Positions 1-9,700 of a stretch of DNA of 64,000 nt are shown here, in pieces (position 1 is the stretch's first letter; the number at the start of each line of letters is the position of its first letter). Origin of the DNA: Synergistaceae bacterium UBA6101 (GTDB lineage Bacteria > Synergistota > Synergistia > Synergistales > Synergistaceae); assembly GCA_002428495.1 (NCBI GenBank), contig DIWR01000011.1, forward strand, positions 88,437 to 152,436, in the 5' to 3' direction. The translations under genes were made by a program, and so were the position numbers. The notes under the pieces were generated by a model. It saw nothing but the letters and a program-made list of their open reading frames with translations, made no database searches and was not told the origin of the DNA.

Positions 1-23
1 TAACCAGACTGCGCTACGCCCCG
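1..23 (-). tRNA. 5' end of a tRNA gene, probably tRNA-Pro (cut by window edge)
   Basis: Read on the minus strand from position 23, the bases are CGGGGCG (acceptor arm), TA, then GCGC (D stem) and AGTCTGGTTA (start of the D loop). This is a canonical tRNA 5' third. A first base of C with CGGGGCG is typical of bacterial tRNA-Pro, but the anticodon lies outside the window, so the identity is an inference. A strong promoter sits immediately upstream. The remaining two thirds of the gene are beyond position 1. Confidence 0.65.
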
Positions 24-35
24 GAAGCAGCGCAA

Positions 36-64
36 ATTATAGCATTGTAACCGGACCGCGTCAA
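36..64 (-). promoter_or_regulatory. Promoter for the tRNA gene, overlapping the tsaC stop codon
   Basis: On the minus strand TTGACG (59-64) and TATAAT (36-41) are separated by exactly 17 bp. The predicted start is near 29, about 6 nt before the tRNA 5' end at 23. The TGA stop of tsaC (61-63) lies inside the -35 box. The tRNA therefore has its own strong housekeeping sigma factor promoter besides any read-through from tsaC. Confidence 0.75.
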
Positions 65-1047
65 ATACCTGAAGCACGCATCAGCCGGTCCTTCAAAGCC
101 CGTCCGATACCACTCTCATCAGGTGTCTGAGCAATAATAATTTCCGCTCCGCTTTTTTCGATCATCCTCAGGGCACGGAAAAGTTCTTTGGCATATTCCT
201 CTGTATCCCTGAATATTATCTTTACGGCAGGTGAATGCTCCGGTTCGGATGTCCCTATCCATGCCCACTTTTTGCCCTCAGCTTCACTGCTGTATGAGCT
301 GTCCGTCAGAACAAGGGGGATACTGGGTGCATAGTGTCTGTACCGTGTTCCGGGAGAACGTTTTATCGACTCCCCGTCACTCGGCAGAAGCACAGGTATA
401 TCGAGGGCTTTCTCTATCTCTTCTTTGGAGATGCCCCCCGGCCTTAAGAGTACAGGTGATCCGCCGCTGACATCAAGGACTGTTGATTCAAGGCCAACCA
501 CTGCAGGTCCGCCGTCAAGGACCATCGAGACGGCATCTCCGATGTCCCCTCTCACCGTAACTGCGTCTGTGGGGCTTGGCCTTCCGCTTCTGTTGGCGCT
601 TGGAGCAGCGATCGGAACTCCGGCGGCACGGATCAGCTCAAGTGCAATCGGGTTGTCAGGCATCCTTATTGCAGCCGTATCCAGTCCTCCCCGTGTGACC
701 TGCGGAACTGTCTTCTTTGCTTTCAAAACAAGGGAGAGCGGTCCGGGCCAGAATGTGTCCATCAGGAACCTTGCCCGCCAGTTGAGTTCAACCACAGACT
801 CGGCCATTTTTATGTCGCATACATGGATTATCAGAGGGTTGTCTGAAGGGCGTCCTTTGGCAGAATATATTTTTGATACTGCATCAGCATCAAGTGCGTT
901 TGCGCCAAGACCGTAGACTGTCTCAGTCGGAAAGCCGACAAGATCTCCGGAAAGAATTTTCTGGGCTGCCAGCCGTATCTCCGAGAGCATTTCATCATTG
1001 ATACCGATCTTGTGTTCTTCCAGCCTCTCTTCCATTCTGCTCATCAT
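61..1047 (-). CDS. tsaC: Threonylcarbamoyl-AMP synthase (Sua5/YwlC type)
   Basis: The enzyme makes L-threonylcarbamoyl-AMP from threonine, bicarbonate and ATP, the first step of the t6A37 modification of ANN-decoding tRNAs. TsaD, the partner of the second step, is encoded at 44.9 kb. The 328-residue length and two domains mark the long Sua5 form. The YrdC core shows PTETVYGLG (40-48), KGRPSDNPL (64-72) and APSANRSG (148-155). The C-terminal Sua5 domain is announced by SPGTRYRHYAP (231-241). The ATG overlaps the tgt stop by 4 nt (ATGA), with AAGGA about 10 nt upstream, so the two genes are coupled. The family is certain. Confidence 0.95.
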   Translation of the reverse strand: MMSRMEERLEEHKIGINDEMLSEIRLAAQKILSGDLVGFPTETVYGLGANALDADAVSKIYSAKGRPSDNPLIIHVCDIKMAESVVELNWRARFLMDTFWPGPLSLVLKAKKTVPQVTRGGLDTAAIRMPDNPIALELIRAAGVPIAAPSANRSGRPSPTDAVTVRGDIGDAVSMVLDGGPAVVGLESTVLDVSGGSPVLLRPGGISKEEIEKALDIPVLLPSDGESIKRSPGTRYRHYAPSIPLVLTDSSYSSEAEGKKWAWIGTSEPEHSPAVKIIFRDTEEYAKELFRALRMIEKSGAEIIIAQTPDESGIGRALKDRLMRASGI

Positions 1048-2165
1048 GGCTGTATCGGTCCTTCGTTGTACTTACTGAAAAAATCCCGCCGGAACTGAGG
1101 ATAGCGGCCTTCTATTATGGCTTTTCTGGCATCCCTCATCAGATTGACAAGGAAATAGAGGTTGTGCCAGCTGCAAAGCCTGGCGGCAAGTATCTCTCCG
1201 GCTGTATAGAGATGCCTGATATATGCCCTTGTAAAATTCCTGCATGTGTAACATCCGCATGAAGGATCTATCGGAGTGAAGTCCCTGGCAAAACCCCTGT
1301 TCTTTAGGTTGAGTTTTCCAAAGCTCGTCAGCACGCCGCCGTTTCTTCCGTTTCTCGTGGGAAGGACACAGTCGAACATGTCTATGCCGCGCGCCACACC
1401 CTCGATAAGGTTGGAGGGATGTCCGACACCCATCAGGTAACGGGGCTTATTCACGGGCATTTCAGGGCATAGGGCGTCAAGGATACTGTACATATCCTCA
1501 TGGGACTCACCTACGGAGAGGCCTCCGATCCCATAGCCGGGGAAGCCGATGTCTTCAAGTCTTTTTATGCATTCTATTCTCTGGGCTTCAAACATCGAAC
1601 CCTGAACTATGCCGAAAAGGGCCTGATCTTCTCTTGAATGGTGCTCTTTGCACCTCCCGGCCCAGCTTATCGTCCTCTCCATAGCCGCCCTTGAATACTC
1701 TTCAGTGGTCGGCCATACGACGCATTCGTCAAAAGCCATCGCTATATCGCTTCCAAGCTTCTGCTGTATGTCCATGGAATCTTCGGGACGCATGAAGTGT
1801 TTGCTGCCGTCAAGGTGAGACCTGAACTCGACACCCTCATCCGATATCTTTCTCAGTTCTGAGAGGGAGAAGACCTGAAATCCGCCGCTGTCTGTGAGTA
1901 TTGGGTGATGCCACTGCATAAAATTATGAAGCCCGCCTGCCTCTTCAACGATATCTGCCCCAGGACGCATGTAGAGGTGGTATGTGTTGCCAAGGATTAC
2001 CTGAGCTCCGATCTCTTCAAGTTCCGGCGGCGTCATCGCTTTGACTGTGGCCTGAGTGCCGACAGGCATGAAGACAGGGGTCTCTATTACACCATGAGGG
2101 GTTATAAGTTCTCCTGCACGTGCGCCCGTTTCAGGACATTGTGCTGTCAGCCTGTACTTAAACAT
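1044..2165 (-). CDS. tgt: Queuine/preQ1 tRNA-ribosyltransferase
   Basis: Tgt exchanges guanine-34 for preQ1 in GUN-anticodon tRNAs during queuosine synthesis. The 373-residue protein carries catalytic D92 in TDSGGFQVFS, the nucleophile region FDCVLPTRNGRNG, and a zinc site C303, C305, C308 and H334. A longer frame extends 22 codons upstream, but the ATG at 2165 is preceded by GGGGAGGT at good spacing and matches the usual N-terminus (MFKYRLTAQC). It overlaps the tatD end by 8 nt. No other queuosine gene is in the window. The family is certain. Confidence 0.96.
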   Translation of the reverse strand: MFKYRLTAQCPETGARAGELITPHGVIETPVFMPVGTQATVKAMTPPELEEIGAQVILGNTYHLYMRPGADIVEEAGGLHNFMQWHHPILTDSGGFQVFSLSELRKISDEGVEFRSHLDGSKHFMRPEDSMDIQQKLGSDIAMAFDECVVWPTTEEYSRAAMERTISWAGRCKEHHSREDQALFGIVQGSMFEAQRIECIKRLEDIGFPGYGIGGLSVGESHEDMYSILDALCPEMPVNKPRYLMGVGHPSNLIEGVARGIDMFDCVLPTRNGRNGGVLTSFGKLNLKNRGFARDFTPIDPSCGCYTCRNFTRAYIRHLYTAGEILAARLCSWHNLYFLVNLMRDARKAIIEGRYPQFRRDFFSKYNEGPIQP

Positions 2166-2979
2166 TATCAGTACCTCCCCAGCCAAAGAGCCTTTCACCG
2201 TTCTCTTTGACAGCTGCGGCAAACTCTTCAAGCGACATACCCTTGAGCATCGATATCATTTCATAAACATCACGGACATGGCACGGCTCGTTCGTCCTGC
2301 CTCTTATCTTCTGCGGAGCAAGGTATGGGGAGTCTGTCTCGCAAAGTATCCTGTCAAGAGGGGCTGTGTCCATCGCTATCTCGCGAAGCGCCTTGTTTTT
2401 TGGATATGTGACAGGTCCCGCAAAAGATATGTAAAAACCCATCTCGAGTGCATCGATCGCATTCTGCCTGTCTCCGGAAAAACAATGGATGACTCCGCCT
2501 ATCAGGTCGGCCGACTCCTCTTTTAGAATAGCCAGTGTCTCGGAATTGGCATCTCCTGACGACCTCTTTGCAGAATCTCTTACATGTATAACGACAGGCT
2601 TGTTTATTTTTTTTGCAAGGCGTATCTGAGAGCGGAATACTTCCCGCTGTATCTCCCTTGGGGAATTGTCATAGTAGAAATCCAGCCCTATCTCGCCGAC
2701 TGCAGACACCTTACTGCTCATGGCAAGAGTCTCCAGTTCTTCGGGAAGTCCCTCAGAAACGGTGGAAGCTTCGTGAGGATGGACTCCTGCAAGCGCCCAG
2801 ATTTCCGGCATTCCTTCGTGTTTTTCAGCCAGAGCTACTGCCTCCCTGGTGGAAGCCAGATCTGCCGAAGCAAAAAGCAGACGCTTAACGTCAGATTTCA
2901 GGGCTCTCCCGAAGACTTCGGAAAGACCTTCCGGATAATATTCTTTGTTCAAATGGCAATGAGCATCTACAAGAAACAT
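2158..2979 (-). CDS. tatD: TatD family metal-dependent hydrolase (nuclease)
   Basis: This is a TIM-barrel amidohydrolase-fold DNase of the TatD/YcfH/YabD family, implicated in DNA repair and degradation. Visible metal ligands are H7 and H9 in DAHCHL, the histidines of HVRDS and IHCFSG, and the aspartate of CETDSPYLAP. The ATG at 2979 follows AAAGGGG and gives 273 residues; the 27 extra upstream codons begin at a GTG with no placed RBS. The gene lies between metG and tgt, as often seen in bacteria where metG-tatD are neighbours. The exact substrate is unknown. Confidence 0.92.
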   Translation of the reverse strand: MFLVDAHCHLNKEYYPEGLSEVFGRALKSDVKRLLFASADLASTREAVALAEKHEGMPEIWALAGVHPHEASTVSEGLPEELETLAMSSKVSAVGEIGLDFYYDNSPREIQREVFRSQIRLAKKINKPVVIHVRDSAKRSSGDANSETLAILKEESADLIGGVIHCFSGDRQNAIDALEMGFYISFAGPVTYPKNKALREIAMDTAPLDRILCETDSPYLAPQKIRGRTNEPCHVRDVYEMISMLKGMSLEEFAAAVKENGERLFGWGGTDNV

Positions 2980-3060
2980 ACTTCTGCCCCTTTCTTCAAT
3001 AAAGGAGGGCTCAGGCTTATGGTCCGCCTGCCATACCAAATAAGGGAGAAAAAAGCCCAC

Positions 3061-3109
3061 TTAAAAGGACTGCTCCTCCCCTCATGGTATCTCAGGGAGG
3101 AGTTTGTCC
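3061..3109 (-). terminator. Probable intrinsic terminator between metG and tatD
   Basis: On the minus strand CTCCTCCC (3095-3102) pairs with GGGAGGAG (3073-3080) across a 14-nt loop. GGAC (3106-3109) and GTCC (3067-3070) extend the stem through a small internal loop, followed by TTTT. The T-tract is short, so termination may be partial. A perfect TATAAT lies upstream at 3138-3143 but lacks a good -35. The structure could therefore also be a leader hairpin of a tatD transcript. Confidence 0.45.
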
Positions 3110-3178
3110 GGTTCAGTCAGGCTGTCGCTTTTCAGTTATTATAGAGACCATGCCGCTGTGCTCCTCCCACGATATTTT

Positions 3179-5137
3179 TTAGTGGACTCTGCTCCCTATC
3201 GGTATGGAATCATCCATTACCGTCAGAAGCGTGAGAGATTCCTTTCTGGTGTCGGGGCTTTCTGCTGCGAGAAGCATCCCGTTGCTGGGGACTCCGCGGA
3301 ATTTTGCCGGTTTCAGGTTACACAGCACCACTATCTTTTTGCCTTCAAGCTCTTCGGGCTTGAAGAACTCCCTGATGCTCGAGACTATCGTGCGTTTTTC
3401 ATAGCCAAGGTTAAGGCTCAGGATGTAAAGCTTGTCGGCCTTGGGAACTACGTCGACCTTTTCGACCAGCGCTACCCTGAACTCCAGTTTACTGAAATCT
3501 TCTATCCCAATTTCGGCTTCGTGGTCGTCGAAATTATAAAATGCTGTGGGGTCAGCCGCCGCCCTCTTTTCAAGATCACGGGCCTCTTTTTCTATTTTCC
3601 ATTTTTCTATGTCGATGCGCGGGAAGAGTATGGATCCCTTCTTCACGGTCACAGGGGCATCTATGCCGCACCATGTCCATGAAGCACGTCCGCTATCAAG
3701 CGGACTTCCTGTCAGGCCAAGCTGTTCCCAGATACGGGCGGATGTCTCAGGCATAAAGGGAGCTGCAAGGATCGCGGAAAGTCGCAGTGATTCCCAAAGT
3801 GTCCTGAGGACGGCGTCAAGTCTTTCGATCTCGCCCTCTTTTCCCAGCTTCCATGGCTGTGTCTCATCAATGTATTTGTTGGAACGGCTGATAAATGTCC
3901 AGAGAGTTTTCAGGGCTTCATCGAAAGCAAAACGATCCATGAATGACTCCATGTCCTTGACTGTTTTGTTTGCAAGATCCTCTATCTCTTTATCGATATC
4001 CTCGCTCTTAAAGCTTTTCGGGAGCTCCCCTCCGCGGAATTTCTCTATCATCTGGAGACTTCTGCTGAGAAGGTTTCCAAGATCGTTTGCCAGGTCCGAA
4101 TTTATCCTGTGTACCATGGCATGTTCAGAGAAATCTCCGTCGTTGCCGAAAGGAACTTCGCGGAGCAGGAAATAACGGAACGCGTCAACACCGTAAAGAT
4201 CCGTCATTTCAAAGGGATCTACAACATTGCCGACAGATTTTGACATCTTTTCGCCTTCAACAGTCCACCATCCGTGAGCAAAGACCCTGACCGGCGGATT
4301 TACACCGAGTGCAAGGAGCATCGCGGGCCATATAACACAGTGAAACCTTATTATGTCTTTTCCGACGAGATGGCGTACCGCAGGCCAGTATGTCTGCCAC
4401 AGAGCTCCCTCTTCAGGGAAGTTGAGAGCGGAAAGGTAGTTGATGAGAGCATCGAACCAGACATAGATGACATGCTTTTCGTCTCCCGGAAGCGGGATCC
4501 CCCAGTCAAGGGTCGTGCGGGAGACAGACTGGTCCCGAAGGCCGCTCTTTATAAAACTTATTATCTCGTTGTATCTTGACCTGGGCATTATTGCTTCGGG
4601 GTTCTCTTCATAGTATTTGAGCAGGGGCTCGGCATACTTCGAAAGTTTGAAGAAATATGTCTCCTCCGTCATCTTTGTTAGCGGCCGGTGGCAGTCGGGA
4701 CATGTGTTGCCTTCTCCCATCTGGGCTTCGGGAACGTATGTTTCGCAGGGGACACAGTACCATCCCTCGTACTCTCCCTTGTATATGTCGCCGTTGGCCA
4801 TGAGACGTCTGAATATTTCCTGGACCACTTTTTCATGTCTGGGTTCCGTAGTCCTTATGAAATCATCATTGGATATGTTAAGAACGCCCCAAAGCCTCTG
4901 GAAGTTCAGCACGACCTCATCGCAAAGCTCTTTTGGCGTGATGCCTCTTTTCTCTGCGACTGTCTGGATCTTCTGTCCGTGCTCATCGGTGCCTGTAAGA
5001 AACCAGGTATTTTCTCCCCCGGACTTGTGCCAGCGGGCAAGAACATCAGCCGCTATCGTCGTGTATGAGTGACCGATATGGGGGACATCGTTAACGTAGT
5101 AGATCGGCGTGGTTATATAGAAATTTTCATTGGACAT
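3179..5137 (-). CDS. metG: Methionyl-tRNA synthetase with C-terminal tRNA-binding domain
   Basis: MetG charges initiator and elongator tRNA-Met. The 652-residue protein has the class I signatures HIGH (20-23) and KMSKS (297-301). A zinc knuckle is formed by C128, C131, C146 and C149. The last roughly 100 residues form the EMAP/Arc1p-like OB-fold tRNA-binding domain that dimerises the enzyme in many bacteria. The start ATG abuts the rsmI stop, so it is in the same transcript as rsmI, trmN6-like and smc. I see no T-box leader: there is no intergenic space. Confidence 0.97.
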   Translation of the reverse strand: MSNENFYITTPIYYVNDVPHIGHSYTTIAADVLARWHKSGGENTWFLTGTDEHGQKIQTVAEKRGITPKELCDEVVLNFQRLWGVLNISNDDFIRTTEPRHEKVVQEIFRRLMANGDIYKGEYEGWYCVPCETYVPEAQMGEGNTCPDCHRPLTKMTEETYFFKLSKYAEPLLKYYEENPEAIMPRSRYNEIISFIKSGLRDQSVSRTTLDWGIPLPGDEKHVIYVWFDALINYLSALNFPEEGALWQTYWPAVRHLVGKDIIRFHCVIWPAMLLALGVNPPVRVFAHGWWTVEGEKMSKSVGNVVDPFEMTDLYGVDAFRYFLLREVPFGNDGDFSEHAMVHRINSDLANDLGNLLSRSLQMIEKFRGGELPKSFKSEDIDKEIEDLANKTVKDMESFMDRFAFDEALKTLWTFISRSNKYIDETQPWKLGKEGEIERLDAVLRTLWESLRLSAILAAPFMPETSARIWEQLGLTGSPLDSGRASWTWCGIDAPVTVKKGSILFPRIDIEKWKIEKEARDLEKRAAADPTAFYNFDDHEAEIGIEDFSKLEFRVALVEKVDVVPKADKLYILSLNLGYEKRTIVSSIREFFKPEELEGKKIVVLCNLKPAKFRGVPSNGMLLAAESPDTRKESLTLLTVMDDSIPIGSRVH

Positions 5138-5974
5138 TTATACTACCTCCCCGGTACAGTTCTCAAGAATGTACCGTTTTATTCTGTTTCGTGGGATACA
5201 ATACTTTATCGAGAGCAAGTTTGCAACATTTTTTGTCGATTCTCCCGCTTTGCACATCATGAGCACTTCGTCCATCCAGACACCATCATCAAGGACCGGA
5301 ACTGTCTCTTTTGCTCCCTCGACTACACAGACAAACTCTCCCCGTATCTTATCCTCGCTGATGATATCTTTGAATGTCAAAAGGGTGCCGCGGATCGATT
5401 CCTGATGCACCTTGCTGATCTCTTTAACAAGTACTGCGGGCCTGTCTCCGAGTATACTCCCCATCAATTCCAGCTCTTTCAGGAGCTTGTGCGGAGCCAT
5501 GTAGAAAACGAGGGTCTGCATGTTGTGCCTGAGTTCTTCAAGCCTGGACTTTTTTTCTTCTTTTTTCCCGTCCAGGAATCCTATAAAGGTAAATGAGTCC
5601 TTCCCCATCCCTGAGAGGAGGATCGCCGGAAGGAGCGCGTTGGCTCCGGGCAGCACATCCATGGGAAGGCCCTTTTCGATGACGGCCTGTATCAGTATCA
5701 TCCCCGGGTCTGATATTCCGGGGGTACCGGCGTCTGATACCAGCGCTACGGTCTCGCCCTCCACTATTCGTTTCAGCAGGGTCTCAAGCCTCTCCGTCTC
5801 GTTGAACTTATGGTATGAGATGAGAGGCTTCTTTATCTCGAAGTGATTCAGCAGCTTCAGTGTGTGCCTGGTATCCTCGCATGCGATAATGTCTGCCTCA
5901 CGAAGTATCCTGAGGCCTCTTATCGTCATGTCTTCCAGATTGCCTATCGGTGTCGGGACAACTATAAGGGGCAT
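5138..5974 (-). CDS. rsmI: 16S rRNA (cytidine1402-2'-O)-methyltransferase
   Basis: RsmI methylates the ribose of C1402 in the decoding centre of 16S rRNA using SAM. The 278-residue product opens with MPLIVVPTPIGNLEDMT and carries the tetrapyrrole-methylase-fold motif SDAGTPGISDPG. The ATG at 5974 has GGGAGGAG upstream and directly follows the TGA of the preceding methyltransferase gene; the 21 additional upstream codons are unlikely to be translated. The family assignment is firm. Confidence 0.95.
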   Translation of the reverse strand: MPLIVVPTPIGNLEDMTIRGLRILREADIIACEDTRHTLKLLNHFEIKKPLISYHKFNETERLETLLKRIVEGETVALVSDAGTPGISDPGMILIQAVIEKGLPMDVLPGANALLPAILLSGMGKDSFTFIGFLDGKKEEKKSRLEELRHNMQTLVFYMAPHKLLKELELMGSILGDRPAVLVKEISKVHQESIRGTLLTFKDIISEDKIRGEFVCVVEGAKETVPVLDDGVWMDEVLMMCKAGESTKNVANLLSIKYCIPRNRIKRYILENCTGEVV

Positions 5975-5975
5975 T

Positions 5976-6704
5976 TTACTCTCCTCCCGTTCTGTAGGCT
6001 TGCAGCAGCTGTGGGGTCTCTTTTCCATCTTCGCCAAGCACGAATAAAGGGGGTTCTATCCTGAGCCCATGCTTTGACGCCCTCACCGCTTCTATCAGGA
6101 CCACCGATGCTTCTGCGCAGGGTCTTGGATGAACTGACCTGAACTTTTTGGGCGCTATGTTGTATTTGTCCAGCAATGCCAAAAGTTCTCCCACTCTTCC
6201 CGCATGTATTACTATATCAAGGTATCCCTTGTTTTTCAAAAGATAACGGCATGCCTGTATAAGTTCCTCAAGTGTGCAATCCAAACCGTTCAGCGCTGTG
6301 GCAAGAGCCGCTGAAGGACTTACAGTGCCGTTTTTTTTCTCAAAGTAAGGCGGGTTTACTGCCACTCTGTCAAAGCTCTGTGCTTCCCATATCTTTCTGT
6401 GATCCCTTATATCTCCGGTATAAAATTTTGTTTTACCCTCCAGGGCGTTTTCTACAGCATTTTCTGCCGCCATCTCTATAAGGTGGGACTGGATGTCGAC
6501 ACCTTCAACAGTGTGACCGCGTTTTGCAAGGATCAGGGAGATCGCTCCATGTGCGCAACCGATCTCAAGTATCCTTTCGCCCTTTTTGGGCCTTGTAAAA
6601 TGAGCAAGAAGTATCGTGTCAAGGTTGACACGGGGTCCCTCATTCTCCGGCGGCTGCTTTATTTTAAGTTCGCCCCTGAGCAGATCTTCGCGGCCTTCAT
6701 TCAT
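5976..6704 (-). CDS. TrmN6-like tRNA1(Val) adenine-37 N6-methyltransferase
   Basis: This 242-residue Rossmann-fold SAM-dependent methyltransferase has the glycine-rich motif ILEIGCAHGAIS and the N6-adenine catalytic motif NPPY (in VAVNPPYFEKK). That combination, together with adjacency to rsmI, fits the YfiC/TrmN6 family that modifies A37 of tRNA-Val. Substrate specificity cannot be shown from sequence alone. The ATG overlaps the smc stop codon, and the gene is sandwiched in one transcript from smc to rsmI. Confidence 0.85.
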   Translation of the reverse strand: MNEGREDLLRGELKIKQPPENEGPRVNLDTILLAHFTRPKKGERILEIGCAHGAISLILAKRGHTVEGVDIQSHLIEMAAENAVENALEGKTKFYTGDIRDHRKIWEAQSFDRVAVNPPYFEKKNGTVSPSAALATALNGLDCTLEELIQACRYLLKNKGYLDIVIHAGRVGELLALLDKYNIAPKKFRSVHPRPCAEASVVLIEAVRASKHGLRIEPPLFVLGEDGKETPQLLQAYRTGGE

Positions 6705-9700
6705 CAGGCCCAGTCCTCCAGCCTTACTCCTATGACCTGGGAAAGTCCCGGTTCGGAGAGGGTGACTCCGTAAAGGACGTCTGCCCTTTCCATGGTCACT
6801 CGTCTGTGGGTCATGGCAAGTACCTGCCGGTTCCTGGCATATTCCTTGGCAAGCTCGGAGAACCTTCTGAGGTTGACCTCGTCAAGCGCGGCATCTACCT
6901 CGTCAAGTACTGCAAGAGGACAGCCGGCGACTTCCATCGATGCAAAAAGAAGTGAAATGGCTGCAAGGGACTGTTCCCCTCCGGAGAGCTGGTTTATGCT
7001 CTGAGGATGTTTTCCGGGAGGCCTTGCCACCACATCGACACCGGTATCCCATATCGTATCTCCCTCTATCATCTCAAGATGAGCTTCTCCGCCTCCGAAA
7101 AGCCTCTGAAAGAGGGAGCAGAACCTGTTGTCCACTTCCTGAAGAGCATCAGAAAAGACCTTATAGGCCTGTCTGTCCGCATCTGAAATGAGTTTTTCAA
7201 GCTCCGCTGCGCTGGCCCTTACGTCATTAAGGTGCTCGCCCATAAAGGCAAGCCTGTCCCTGAGATTTCTGTCCTCTGATAAAACTCCCATGTCTACTTC
7301 GCCGAAGGCTTTGATCTTCCTGTCTCCGTCACGTATGTTTTTTCTGAGATCATCGATGTCCTCATCCTCAGGCAATGCCGATCCTCCCGGATAGGGGTAC
7401 TGATCTTCCCATGTATTTATAAGTTCCTCAATCTCCCTCTCCGTCTCTCCCCTCTTTACTTCAAAAGCAGAGACCCTTTCGAGGGCAGATCTTGAACGCA
7501 TGTCGGCAGTGACCGTTTTTTTCCTGATCAGCTCCCGTTTCGATTCCAGCTTTGAAAAACCGCTTACGTGCTTTTCTATCTCTTCCGTGAGGACCTTCCG
7601 TCTCTCAAAAATTTCAAGGCAGCTTTTACCTACCCTTGCAAGGCCGGCCCTCTCGCGCACGCACCTCTGGTCGAGCTCTGACATCTCTTCATCCAGGCTC
7701 CGTATCTTGCGTTCTTCGGACCTGAGTTCATTGCTGACTCTTTCCATGAGTGCGAACCTGGAGCTGAGCCTCTCTGCCATAACGGCAGCTTCTGAACGAA
7801 GCCTCTCTCTCTCCTCTATGATCAGATGATCATCCTCGAGTTTTGACGGGCTGTCCCATTTTTTCTCAAGGTCTGATAGGGAGGCAAGCACGGAATTCCA
7901 CTGTCTGCCTGCCTCAGCGACCGCTTCCAGTATCCTTCCCCGTTCGCCCTCTATCCTCTTTTGCTCCTTTGAGTAAGAGGTTTTTTCATCTTCCATGAGG
8001 GCGATCCTTCCGTCAAATTCCCTTATCCTCCTGGTGTATTCTTCCTTCTGTTCGGATACCCTGAGCTCCTGTGCTTCCGCATCTTTGAACTCTTTCGCCA
8101 GATGTTCCGCAGTCGATGTGAAGCTTGCGGCGTCCTGCTCGAGTTTCACTATCTGGGCTTTCATCTCTATTGTCTTCCCTGATTTTTGCGATCTTCCTCC
8201 TGATACAGTTCCTCCGGGCTGGAAAACATCACCTTCAAGCGTGGAGACAGGTCCCTTGAAGCCCGACCTGACGAGTTCCTGTCCGACAGCATAGGACTCA
8301 ACTATGAGAAGGTCTCCCATTATCTGCTGAATAGCGGGGAGCCAGTGTTTGTCTACTTTGAGCAGATCTATCGCCCATCCGGTGATTCCTTCTTTGGGCA
8401 GCCTGAACTGCTTGTCGGGATACCTGGGGCGGCATCTTTCAAGGGGAAGGAATGTCGCCCGCCCAATTGCGTTGACTTTCAGCTTGTCTATGCATCGGCC
8501 CGCTTCTTCCAGGTCCTCGACCAGAAGCTGGAACTGCCGGCCTCCAAGATAGGCCTCAAGTGCAGTTGAATAGATCGGATCACAGGTGAAGACGTCCACT
8601 ACGGCATGAGGCGAGGCGTCAAGCCTGTTCAGCCTTGATGCCGAGAGAAGGTACTGGACAGGACGGGGGTAAAGGTCCGCCTGCATAGCCTCCGTCACCT
8701 CGTTGAGCTTTGACCTCGCGTTGGTGGCTTCCCTTCTGGCGCGCTGCAGTTCTGCCGCAAGAGTCTGGACTTTGGCGTATAGATCACTATGCAGGGAGAC
8801 TATCTGATCCTGCTCTTTTAACAGTCTGTCTCTTTCTTTTTCCAGCTTCTTTATCTCTGCATCTATATCTTTGGCGGGGTCGGACACCCCTTCCTTTTTA
8901 TTCCTTATATCGAGCAGGTCTTTGCCAAGGAAGGAAAGTTTTGCTTTGATCTGCTGCAATTCCGCCTCAAGGCGGCCTTTTTCGTTGTTCCAGGCTTCTC
9001 TTTGCTCTTTTTCCTCTTTGATGCGAAGGTTGTATTCCTGCCACTTTTTTTCTGTTTTCTCAAGTGCCTTTTGTCCCGCTTCAAGTTCTTCCCTTGCTTT
9101 TTTATTTTCTTCCTGTGTCTTTTTCTGCTCTTCCATGAGAACTTCCATGTGCTCTTTTGTTTTTCTTCGCTCCTCCGCTGCCTGTTCAAGCCTCTCTTTT
9201 GAAGCCTTAAGGTTTGATGCTGAGGCATATCCGGATTTGATCAGCCCGTCGAAACTCTTTTTGCTCTGTTCCAGTTCCCAGGTCTGCTGCTGCTTTTCCC
9301 TGGAAAGCAAAACAAGGTCTTTTTCGAGCTGTTCCAGTGATTTTTTCCATAGATCAGACCAGCCTGATACCACTGACTGTTCTTTTTTGAATTCTTCCAG
9401 GGTTTCATTTATCTCTGCTATCAAAAGCTCAGACCTGTGCCTTCTGAGCCAGTATAAAAGCCTTCTCTCCTCTTCGATCTTATCGAGTATCTCTCTGAGC
9501 TCTGACGCTCTCCGGACTTCCGGGGCAATTTCTTCACGGCGTGCCTGAAGTTCAGCCATAACGTTCCTTAACTGTTCATATTCCTCTTTTACTGTAACAA
9601 GTCTGTCAGAGGCGTCCATGCGCCTCTTCCTGTAGACATCTATACCGAACAGGGATTCAAGGCGCATCCTTCTTGCCAAAGGTCTCTGCTGGATGACCTC

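Noticed and set aside
5138..5180. T-box leader for metG
   Set aside because: metG starts directly at the rsmI stop codon, leaving no leader.
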